Both the position numbers and the translations under genes were made by a program. The notes beneath the pieces were generated by a model. That model had not been told where the DNA came from and searched no databases. It was given only the letters and a program-made list of their open reading frames with translations. A DNA stretch of 50,184 nt, taken from the NCBI GenBank assembly GCA_015654745.1, contig JAATGH010000489.1, positions 1 through 50,184 on the forward strand, given 5' to 3'. Positions 43,112 to 50,184 of the stretch are shown here, one piece after another. Origin of the DNA: Enterobacterales bacterium (GTDB lineage: Bacteria > Pseudomonadota > Gammaproteobacteria > Enterobacterales > Enterobacteriaceae). Positions within the stretch are counted from its first letter, which is position 1. Every line of letters starts with the position of its first letter.

Positions 43112-43304
43112 AGAGTATTCCGCCAAAATAAAATGCAGTATTCGGCGGTTATATGTCAGTGGCGTTACACATAAATAGACGCGCTGGAAAACAGGATTTT
43201 AGCCGGTATAAAGCCAAATTATTATCGGAACCGTCGGCGGTGGGTCACCTCGGCAGGTACGATACAGGCAATGGCGGGATAGGGATCGGAGCCCGTTGCG
43301 GGTA

Positions 43305-43340
43305 TTGTTTCCGCCCGGCCAGGAGGCCGGGCGGAAACAA
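43305..43340. terminator. Perfect 16-bp hairpin between the two chemoreceptor genes
   Basis: TTGTTTCCGCCCGGCC pairs perfectly with GGCCGGGCGGAAACAA around the loop AGGA, 36 bases past the stop of the upstream receptor. It is the strongest hairpin in the window. The flanks are T-rich on the 5' arm and A-rich on the 3' arm on both strands, opposite to a standard intrinsic terminator, so it may be a transcript stabiliser or mobile-hairpin remnant instead. Confidence 0.5.
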
Positions 43341-43376
43341 GCGACTTGCTGGAGAAGCCGCTGGTCTATTAATCAA

Positions 43377-45041
43377 TCAAAACGTTTCCCAATGCTCGTT
43401 GGGCTTACCCGCATTGACCTTCACCGTTTTAGTCGGTGTATTGGATGGCCGGTTCAGTGAGGCCGTGGTGGCGGTGTGCAACTTTTCGCTATCAGGAAGA
43501 TGAAATACCGACACCGTTTCCGTCAGTAAACGAGCCTGTTCTTCCAAGGAAGCCGCCGCCGCCGCGGACTCTTGCACCAGTGCCGCATTTTGTTGAGTCA
43601 CGCCGTCCATTTCCAATACCGCTTTTCCTACCTGGGTAATACCCCGGCTCTGCTCTTCCGAAGCCGAAGAAATTTCGCCAATCAGATCGGTTACCCGGGT
43701 CACCGCCTGCACAATATTATGCATGGTCTCACCCGCGCGGGAAGCTTGTTTGGAACCGGTATTCACCCGGTCAACCGACTCCTTAATCAGTCCTTCTATT
43801 TCTTTTGCCGCTTGGGCGCTGCGTTGCGCCAAACTACGCACCTCCCCCGCGACCACGGCGAACCCGCGTCCCTGTTCTCCAGCCCTGGCCGCTTCCACCG
43901 CCGCGTTCAATGCCAATATATTGGTTTGGAAGGCAATGCCGTTGATCACGCTGGTGATATCGGCGATCTTGTGCGAACTGGTGGTAATACTGCCCATGGT
44001 CAGTACCACTTCATCTACGATCTCCCCACCCTTTTTGGCGGTCGCGGAGGCGTCCTGTACCAATTTGTTAGCTTGAATAACGTTTTCGGTATTTTGTTTC
44101 ACCGTGGCGCTTAGCTCCTCCATACTGGCCGCCGTTTCCTCCAGCGCCGCAGCCTGCTGCTCGGTGCGGGATGACAGATCGCTATTGCCCAGGCTGATCT
44201 CGCCAGCGCCTTGGTAAATGGAAGCTGAACCATCACGTATCGCGGTTACGGTGCGAATCAGATTACGCTGCATTTCCTGCAAATAGGGAATCAGTCGGCC
44301 AACATTATTTTGGCCGATATCGCTGATGACGTCACCCAGATGCCCGGTCGATAACGTGTGCAAATAGGCCTTGATACGGTCCAGGGGCTTGATCATGAAA
44401 TTAATCAAATACCGGTCGGTCAGGATCAGCATGACCACCCCCACCACCAGCGCCATAATTAAGATTATTTTGCACAAATCCACCATCGCCACCATCTGGC
44501 GCGCGCTGGTATCCGACATCGCTTCGGCTTTAAATTTTTCCGCCGCGGCTCCGAACGCTACGCTCAAGGGCGGATACTGTTTGCGGAAAAGGTTGCGATA
44601 TTCCACTATGTTATTTGCCAGGGCGGCGTTATACATCGGCTTCACCCCATCGGTTAACACACGTGACCAGGATGCGATCATTTCGTCGGTCGTGGCGGGA
44701 TTTATAGCCGTGTGCTGGCGCGCTTTAAATTCAGCTAAGGCGTCTTCGCTATTTTTCATGGCAACGGCGGCATTGGCCAAAACTTTGGCCGCATCCGCCG
44801 TCTCGCCGGTCTGGACATAGTCCACAGCCCTGAGCATTCGCGTCACGGTACGAAAATACTGATCGTTGCCGCGGGTAATGATATCGATATCTTTCTTCTG
44901 ATCTTCACTGGCGGTTAATAATTGAGTGACCTGATTGAGCGAAACAAGGGTAAATGCGGCAACCCCGCTCCAAAGCACCAAAAAAAACCCAAGTGTGATT
45001 AAGAGGATAACTCTGATACTGGTATTTTTAAGAAAGCTCAT
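43377..45041 (-). CDS. Methyl-accepting chemotaxis protein (Tsr/Tar-like)
   Basis: 554 residues. Transmembrane helices are at about 8-32 and 188-208, around a ligand-binding four-helix bundle. A HAMP domain follows, then the conserved signalling tip with [18 protein letters not shown] and [15 protein letters not shown]. Methylation helices contain [20 protein letters not shown]. The protein ends in HWETF, the flexible tether that recruits CheR and CheB in high-abundance receptors. AGGAGC ribosome site fixes the ATG at 45041; the frame opens at 45098. A perfect FliA promoter lies 200 bases upstream. Ligand not deducible. Confidence 0.95.
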   Translation of the reverse strand: MSFLKNTSIRVILLITLGFFLVLWSGVAAFTLVSLNQVTQLLTASEDQKKDIDIITRGNDQYFRTVTRMLRAVDYVQTGETADAAKVLANAAVAMKNSEDALAEFKARQHTAINPATTDEMIASWSRVLTDGVKPMYNAALANNIVEYRNLFRKQYPPLSVAFGAAAEKFKAEAMSDTSARQMVAMVDLCKIILIMALVVGVVMLILTDRYLINFMIKPLDRIKAYLHTLSTGHLGDVISDIGQNNVGRLIPYLQEMQRNLIRTVTAIRDGSASIYQGAGEISLGNSDLSSRTEQQAAALEETAASMEELSATVKQNTENVIQANKLVQDASATAKKGGEIVDEVVLTMGSITTSSHKIADITSVINGIAFQTNILALNAAVEAARAGEQGRGFAVVAGEVRSLAQRSAQAAKEIEGLIKESVDRVNTGSKQASRAGETMHNIVQAVTRVTDLIGEISSASEEQSRGITQVGKAVLEMDGVTQQNAALVQESAAAAASLEEQARLLTETVSVFHLPDSEKLHTATTASLNRPSNTPTKTVKVNAGKPNEHWETF

Positions 45042-45240
45042 ATTTTGCTCCTGTTCATTATTCCTATGCTGACTTCCGGGCATATGTGTGGAGAGCATGC
45101 AGGATGGGGGGATCGCGAAAAATTCGTCGCACCATTCATGCCCAGCGAGATCTGAGATGATTTATGCGTTCTAGAATCGTTACTTTGTTCTATCAAATAG
45201 TGCCCACTCCCTGTGAAATGGCTTATCTGAGCGTTAATGG

Positions 45241-45267
45241 TTATCGGCTCCTTTCATCAAAACTTTA
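45241..45267 (-). promoter_or_regulatory. Sigma-28 (FliA) flagellar class 3 promoter
   Basis: Read on the minus strand: TAAA (45267-45264), exactly 15 bases, then GCCGATAA (45248-45241). This matches the enterobacterial FliA consensus at every position and points at the chemoreceptor gene that begins at 45041. It implies that the cell has, or recently had, flagella. Confidence 0.85.
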
Positions 45268-46120
45268 TAGATGATGAAAAAAAAACAGATCAAAAACAGA
45301 GAGTTAGATTTGCAGTTTTTAATGGGCTATTGAGCTCGAACGATAAACGTAAAGGAAGGTTATTAACATTGAAGAAACCCGCATTCATATGTTTAATAAA
45401 TAAATGAATTAACTAAAGAAAAGTTTTAAATAAGCAAATGCGGCGTAAGTATTATCTTATCCGGTCACCTATGAACTATCTTGTCGTAAAAAATACTGCA
45501 CGGGTCGTCAACCCGGCGGCGAAGTACACCTGGACGCATCCGATACCCGTGAATGTGGAACCGTGCCATGTAAAATTAGGAGTCAGGTCATACAACTTTG
45601 CGCGCAAAAGCCGAGGATCACACGCACAATTGATTCAAACATTTAATTTCCAGGATGAAATAAATAAGATCAACATTTCCGTAAAACGATCTCATTCTCA
45701 TGAATGATAAACATTGTCTTATTCCGCACCCATAAATTTTTATTAACCATAACAATGGTACATTATAACAGACAAAAAAATACCGCTCTGGAAGAGATAA
45801 CGAATGCCCACCTACCCTTTGAATGAAAAAATGTATATCTTTATTCATCTCAACATTATTCAGACTTAGGGTGCTCAGCGGAGACGTCATCTAAGACACC
45901 TTGGCATACGCGAGAGACCAAATATGCGCTAACGCTTATGGTCCAAGACCATAATTATAATAAGTGAGGCTATCTTAGATCAAATACAAACCAGCCGATG
46001 TCATTGCCACATGAAGCCATGACCATCCTTTACCTGATAACGTTCATCCTGGACATGGGGCCCAACCCACCGTGACGCCACGCCACAAGATGGATCGGGC
46101 TCACGGTTTACGAGTTCTTA
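45268..46120. other. AT-rich region without a supported gene
   Basis: About 850 bases. Short open frames on both strands (45438-45707, 45618-45890) have no ribosome sites and no family signature. A 21-codon frame at 45804-45869 has a GGAAGAG site but nothing else to support it. A perfect 8-bp dyad TTATGGTC-CAA-GACCATAA lies at 45936-45954. The composition resembles that of the giant genes, so this may be decayed acquired DNA. Confidence 0.4.
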
Positions 46121-46873
46121 TCAGATTTGCATCTGTCCACCGTCAACGAACAGTTCCACTCCATTAATAAAACTCGCTTCGGCAGAGGACAGGAATAATA
46201 CAGCTTGCGCAATCTCCTCTGGTTGGCCAATCCGCCCCGCGGGAATAAGAGTGGACAAATAATCTTTGGTATTGGTTGATTGTTCCCCGCCGCCAAAAAG
46301 CGCATCCAATCCCGCCGTTTCCGTTACACCCGGACTGACAACGTTTACACGGATGTTGCGATCCTTGAGATCCAGGATCCAGCTGCGGGCAAAGTTGCGG
46401 ACTGCCGCCTTGGTGGCGGAATATACGCTCAGGGCTGGCGTGCCGGAGATGCTGGTGGTCGAAGAGGTCAAAACTATCGACCCGCCGTCACGCAGCAAAG
46501 AAAGCGCCTTTTGCACCGTAAACAAGACACCTTTCACATTGGTATTGAAGGTGTTGTCGTAATGTTCTTCCGTAATGGCGCCTAACGGAGCGAACTCCCC
46601 GCCTCCGGCATTTGCGAAAATAACGTCTATTTGCTGATGTTTCCGCCGTACCGTATCGTAAAGTCGGTCTATATCGGCCAGACAGCTCATGTCGCCTTGC
46701 ACCGCGGTCACCCGACCGCCAATCTGGCTTACCGCCGCATCGAGCGCATCCTGCCGTCGGCCGGTAATGAATACCGACGCCCCTTCGGCCGCGAATGCTT
46801 GAGCCGTTGCAAGACCGATGCCGCTCGTTCCGCCGGTGACCACCACTACCTGGTTTTTAAATTTATTCGTCAT
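46121..46873 (-). CDS. Classical short-chain dehydrogenase/reductase
   Basis: 250 residues, the usual length for a classical SDR. Cofactor motif VTGGTSGIG with GRRQDAL as the next strand end (an Arg pair favouring NADP), NAG at the fourth strand, and catalytic S138, Y151 and K155 (YSATK). The C-terminus ends [16 protein letters not shown]. It would oxidise or reduce a small alcohol or ketone; the substrate is unknown. AAGGGGA at proper spacing selects the ATG at 46873 rather than 46879. Divergent from the LysR gene at 46987, a common regulator/SDR pair. Confidence 0.92.
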   Translation of the reverse strand: MTNKFKNQVVVVTGGTSGIGLATAQAFAAEGASVFITGRRQDALDAAVSQIGGRVTAVQGDMSCLADIDRLYDTVRRKHQQIDVIFANAGGGEFAPLGAITEEHYDNTFNTNVKGVLFTVQKALSLLRDGGSIVLTSSTTSISGTPALSVYSATKAAVRNFARSWILDLKDRNIRVNVVSPGVTETAGLDALFGGGEQSTNTKDYLSTLIPAGRIGQPEEIAQAVLFLSSAEASFINGVELFVDGGQMQI

Positions 46874-46986
46874 TCCCATTCCCCTTGATGCAAATGATTG
46901 TTGGTCGTAGTTTGTAGCTTAAATGAGGAACGATGACGTGAGTAGTAGGCAAAAACAGGCCTAAGCGTTCTAATATGGGAACGATG

Positions 46987-47880
46987 ATGCAGATAGATTT
47001 GAATGATTATTTTTATTTTGCCCAGGTGGTCGAACACGGCGGTTTTTCCGCCGCCAGCCGCGCGATCCGACAACCCAAGTCAAAACTCAGTCGCCGCGTC
47101 GCGGGGTTGGAAATCCGGCTTGGGATCCGCCTAATCGAGCGTTCAAGCCGACGATTCAGAGTGACTGAAATAGGCCAATCGTTCTATGAACACTGCCGCG
47201 CCCTGTTGCTGGAAGCTGAGCAAGCTGAGGCGGTGGCGGCGGCGGCACAAGGCGAGCCCCACGGGCGTGTACGTTTCAGTTGCCCGACCGGGATGGTCGA
47301 AATAATATCCGCCCTTGTCCCGCCTTTCCTTAATCGCTATCCCAACGTCGCACTTCAAATCATTGCGCTGGACCGGCCCGTTGACCTGATTAACGAAAGA
47401 ATCGATATTGCATTGCGCGTCAGGATCGCGCTGACGAACGATGCCGATCTGGTAATGCGCTCGCTGGGTATTTCGCGCCGGATCCTCGTCGCCGGTCCAG
47501 GATTGGCTAAACGCTTAGGCGGTGACATTGACACCCTCCTGCTGCATCCGACCCTCGGCACCAGCGATGAAATGGGGGAAATGGCATGGCATCTTGAAGA
47601 TGAAGATGGCCGAAAACGCGTCGTTCGCCATGAGCCGCGCATGAGCTGCGGCGACTTTTCCGCTGTACGCACCGCGGCTATCGCGGGTATGGGGATCGCA
47701 TTCTTGCCCGATCACGCATGTGCGGAGCAGTTGAAAAACGGGCAGCTCGTACACGTATTGCCGGCATGGCGAGGCCAGCGCGGCATGGTCCATCTGGTGT
47801 TCACTTCACGCCGGGGACTTCTCCCCTCGGTCCGGGCATTTATCGATCATCTGGCCACGTTCTTTCCCATCGATGTCTAA
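46987..47880 (+). CDS. LysR-family transcriptional regulator
   Basis: 297 residues. Winged helix GGFSAASRAIRQPKSKLSRR, then the effector domain from GRVRFSCPTGMVE. This is the LysR subgroup with the Gln-Pro-Lys-Ser-Lys recognition helix usually found beside SDR or flavin-reductase genes. Three in-frame ATGs (46975, 46984, 46987) compete; a GGGA lies 6 bases before the last, which also gives the typical DLNDYFYFAQVV opening. A 10-bp direct repeat GGAACGATGA occurs at 46927 and 46978, the second overlapping the start, and could be a binding half-site. Probable target: the divergent SDR. Confidence 0.87.
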   Translation: MQIDLNDYFYFAQVVEHGGFSAASRAIRQPKSKLSRRVAGLEIRLGIRLIERSSRRFRVTEIGQSFYEHCRALLLEAEQAEAVAAAAQGEPHGRVRFSCPTGMVEIISALVPPFLNRYPNVALQIIALDRPVDLINERIDIALRVRIALTNDADLVMRSLGISRRILVAGPGLAKRLGGDIDTLLLHPTLGTSDEMGEMAWHLEDEDGRKRVVRHEPRMSCGDFSAVRTAAIAGMGIAFLPDHACAEQLKNGQLVHVLPAWRGQRGMVHLVFTSRRGLLPSVRAFIDHLATFFPIDV

Positions 47881-47949
47881 GCCGGCGGAGCGGGTGGCGA
47901 AAGACAACCGGGACGCCATTTGCCATATTTAAAAACAGATCAAATATTA

Positions 47950-50184
47950 TCACGCCCATTTTGTTTCATTAGCTTCATCATACGCCGGGAACGCAAACCA
48001 TTGCCTCATGTGTGAAAATTCAGCCACGGATAAAAATATATCAAAATAAAGTTGTACAAAAATATTATCGGTAAATAACAGCATACTCTCATACTCTAAC
48101 AGAATGTTTTTTATGATAGCCACAGAATCCTCACAAAGGTTATAGGTAGCAAAAACCTCTTGTTGTGGAATGAGTTTAAGGATAAGCCGTGCAATATCGC
48201 TATATATTGGTATTGAATAAGTCCCTGATTTGTAAATGTCAGTTCGCATTTGTTTGTTTTTTAGCTGCACGATCATATCCACAAAATCTTGCATCCGTTT
48301 AATTTTCAAGTGTCTACGTTGTTTATATTTATTAAAACGTATTTCATCACATTCTGTGATAAGTATCTTTTCAGCAATATACCCAGGTTGATAGCTCACA
48401 AACCAACTCGGGTGACGTTGTTTCATCCCGTCACTGACAAAATGAGGACGCAGCGTCACAACGCGGTCAATTTCATCAGCTAATGCTTGGCAAAAAATAT
48501 CCTTATCGTCAGGAAAATTAAATGATGTGGTTATAACAATACTGCTCGGAAGATCTGGTAAGTGATCCGCCTCGTTGATCCAAAAAACCGCCTGTATGGC
48601 ATGCGCTAATTCCTTGGCGCTAAGAATATCACTCTCACTCATAACACTATTCATAATAATATGAAGGCTAGATGGTGTGGAGTGAGCTCGAGAGTACGTC
48701 CACTTGGTTCCTAATATTTCCCGCTCCCTTTGGCCTCTACGATAAAGCTGTGAGGCTAGCCCTGATGATTCGAGGTGACCTGCTGGGTTATCCACCGGCG
48801 GCTCGCTCAAAATCGGCAGGTCCGACCTTACTGTGTAGGGGTAGCCTGCCATAGCGGTTAACGGAGGGGAATTTGAAAACGTATGTAATTTTCCTTGTGA
48901 AAAACTTCCCATTTCTTCAACAAAAAAAATGGTGGGTTCGGCGTCGAATTCCCGGTTAAATAATGAATTCCCCGCGGCAATGTAACGGCCGCCGCCCAAG
49001 CTTAATGATAGATGCCGAAGTATACCCGACGATGAAAATAGCGCCAGCAGGCATCCCTCCCTAACCTTCAGTAAATCTGCCTTTTCCCCAAGCGTAACTG
49101 AACTCGACATATAACTTGCGGTAGCGAGCTTGCCTTCCGAAGCTACGTTCAAGAGGTTTTCCAGTCGATTAAGTTCTGCCTCGTCAAAATTTTCCGCTTC
49201 ATACAATATCCTGATAGGGAAAGCGATTTTATTATGCCGATACTTGGAGCCGAAGGCAAAGGACTGGGCATCGTAAATAATATCTCGTGCCAACGCTAGC
49301 CAAGTGGGTTTTACCGAATGTTCCCAATGTGAATATTTCCTAAAGTTTTTATATCCTAATTTGATAGTTGCGGTTTTGTACCAAAGGGGTTCATGCAGCG
49401 AATAGGTATTATTCACATAGGCCAAAGGTGGAAGTTGTGATGGAACCCTGAACTTATTAGCGTGAAAAAGACTGGTAAAATCCTTATATTTGATTAGCTG
49501 TTTGTGTTCATCCCCTCTTGTTAACATTTTAATTATCCATTCCCGCTCAAAATACACCTTACTCTCGAGAAAACTCTCGTTGTCGTGAGGAGGTTGCCAA
49601 GAAAGGTCGATTATAAATACGACATGTTGAATTTTAAGACGAATAACTAATTCACCCATAGGTTTGTTCTGCAGCGGGTTAGACCAACGATGCATCACAC
49701 GATATTTTATTCTGATCTTTTGGTTTTGTTCAAAAGTACTAATGATTTTTTTTAGTCTTAATCGTCTAAAATTTTCCACAAATATTTCTTTGAATTCTCC
49801 TAACGCCTCTTTGTCTTTTAATTTTCTTGAAAAATACTGTATTATCGTCTTTCCGTCCGTTACCTCTGCATACTGTTTTTGACATACTATGGCAAAATAA
49901 TCCACATAAAGCATAAGAAATTGTTTCATCCGCAAAGCAATTGGTCCGGAATGAAGAGGTAATTTTTCAATATCACGCAAGGGCGCAAATTTAAACTGTC
50001 TCGGACGTGCATAAATTTGCTCTGAACCACGGATCATTGCGTCAATGGGCGAAATAGGATCGGTATCATTGAATTGTGCGATATTCCACTTGCCCGTCTG
50101 GTCCACCTTTATCGGTATGTCATAATTGTGGCTATCGCGATTGTTAGGTTGGGTAATGCGCCAAAGTTCTGATTCCTGATCCCA
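47950..50184 (-). CDS. Second giant protein of unknown function, C-terminal part (runs off right edge)
   Basis: The frame is open from the stop at 47950 to the window edge with no stop codon, giving at least 744 residues; the GTG at 50106 is internal, since WRITQPNNRD and the preceding codons continue the match. Its whole visible length is collinear with residues about 1125-1854 of the protein encoded at 15765-21329. Shared blocks include NDTDPISP, FIIDL, YEREW/FEREW, the P-WYK stretch, GCLLA with a His 13 residues later, AGN-LFN, VEEMG-type, SSLHI, and a final QxYFDI. Several blocks are identical while linkers differ, as in old paralogues. AT-rich like its partner. Function unknown; the same toxin-like reading applies and is inference. 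Confidence 0.75.
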   Translation of the reverse strand, partial: WDQESELWRITQPNNRDSHNYDIPIKVDQTGKWNIAQFNDTDPISPIDAMIRGSEQIYARPRQFKFAPLRDIEKLPLHSGPIALRMKQFLMLYVDYFAIVCQKQYAEVTDGKTIIQYFSRKLKDKEALGEFKEIFVENFRRLRLKKIISTFEQNQKIRIKYRVMHRWSNPLQNKPMGELVIRLKIQHVVFIIDLSWQPPHDNESFLESKVYFEREWIIKMLTRGDEHKQLIKYKDFTSLFHANKFRVPSQLPPLAYVNNTYSLHEPLWYKTATIKLGYKNFRKYSHWEHSVKPTWLALARDIIYDAQSFAFGSKYRHNKIAFPIRILYEAENFDEAELNRLENLLNVASEGKLATASYMSSSVTLGEKADLLKVREGCLLALFSSSGILRHLSLSLGGGRYIAAGNSLFNREFDAEPTIFFVEEMGSFSQGKLHTFSNSPPLTAMAGYPYTVRSDLPILSEPPVDNPAGHLESSGLASQLYRRGQREREILGTKWTYSRAHSTPSSLHIIMNSVMSESDILSAKELAHAIQAVFWINEADHLPDLPSSIVITTSFNFPDDKDIFCQALADEIDRVVTLRPHFVSDGMKQRHPSWFVSYQPGYIAEKILITECDEIRFNKYKQRRHLKIKRMQDFVDMIVQLKNKQMRTDIYKSGTYSIPIYSDIARLILKLIPQQEVFATYNLCEDSVAIIKNILLEYESMLLFTDNIFVQLYFDIFLSVAEFSHMRQWFAFPAYDEANETKWA

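Noticed and set aside
43112-43376. A FliA promoter for the divergent chemoreceptor
   Set aside because: TTATCGGA occurs near 43219, but no TTTA lies 15 bases away, so the spacing and second box fail.
45438-45707. 89-codon open frame on the plus strand
   Set aside because: No ribosome site, no family motif and unremarkable codon use; it lies in an AT-rich region with competing frames on the other strand.
45804-45869. 21-codon frame with a GGAAGAG ribosome-like site
   Set aside because: Too short to judge, with no promoter that I can pair with it and no membrane or toxin-like pattern beyond a few hydrophobic residues.
45618-45890. 90-codon frame on the minus strand with hydrophobic residues
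   Set aside because: No ribosome site, no recognisable domain, and it overlaps other equally long random frames.
50104-50106. GTG at 50106 as the true start of the second giant protein
   Set aside because: The frame is open to the window edge, and the 26 upstream codons (WRITQPNNRD and so on) still align with the first giant protein.

Overview
The window looks like a chromosomal accessory region of a Gram-negative gammaproteobacterium in the Enterobacterales. YeeO, PdxI and EmtA are close in sequence to what I recall of the Escherichia coli proteins, there is a textbook sigma-28 (FliA) promoter, and one chemoreceptor ends in a CheR/CheB-binding pentapeptide. The GC-rich metabolic genes set against AT-rich giant genes, and the regulator-heavy content, would suit a free-living or recently host-associated relative of Sodalis or Pectobacterium. 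That placement is inference. No rRNA, tRNA, CRISPR array, transposase or phage gene was recognised.

Layout. 1-1924: the start of an RND efflux operon (permease edge, lipoprotein adaptor) with an upstream TetR-type regulator on the same strand. 2361-6146: a GPH sugar symporter and a cytoplasmic GH3 glycosidase, a two-gene oligosaccharide-use operon. 6271-15567: a run of small regulator/enzyme pairs: Pat-type acetyltransferase, LysR, ene-reductase with divergent HxlR, LysR overlapping a VIT1 iron/manganese transporter, divergent PdxI, a GNAT, an alpha/beta hydrolase with its TetR, and a NiCoT nickel/cobalt permease. 15765-21329: an AT-rich gene for an unrecognised 1854-residue protein. 21601-24103: YeeO (MATE) and EmtA (lytic transglycosylase).

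24204-33086 is one metabolic locus. A complete branched-chain-amino-acid-type ABC transporter (livF, G, M, H and a binding protein) faces a GntR/FCD regulator, which is followed by a VOC protein, an M20D amidohydrolase and a pyrroline-5-carboxylate-reductase-like enzyme. Three copies of a GTG-ATACAC-type palindrome precede the transporter, the regulator and the enzyme operon, so a single GntR regulon for uptake and cleavage of an amide-containing compound is the simplest reading.

33154-36782 holds a B12-binding radical SAM enzyme coupled to an EamA exporter, with a divergent GlxA/FtrA-type regulator. 36785-41244 carries a LysR, a PRISE-type enone reductase, a D-2-hydroxyacid dehydrogenase and an iron-type alcohol dehydrogenase. 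41507-45041 has two chemoreceptors, one canonical and one with a divergent signalling tip. 46121-47880 is an SDR with a divergent LysR.

47950-50184 is the C-terminal part of a second giant protein that runs off the right edge. Its whole visible length is collinear with residues about 1125-1854 of the first giant protein. This AT-rich paralogous pair, about 26 kb apart on the same strand and of unknown function, is the strongest candidate here for an undescribed system.
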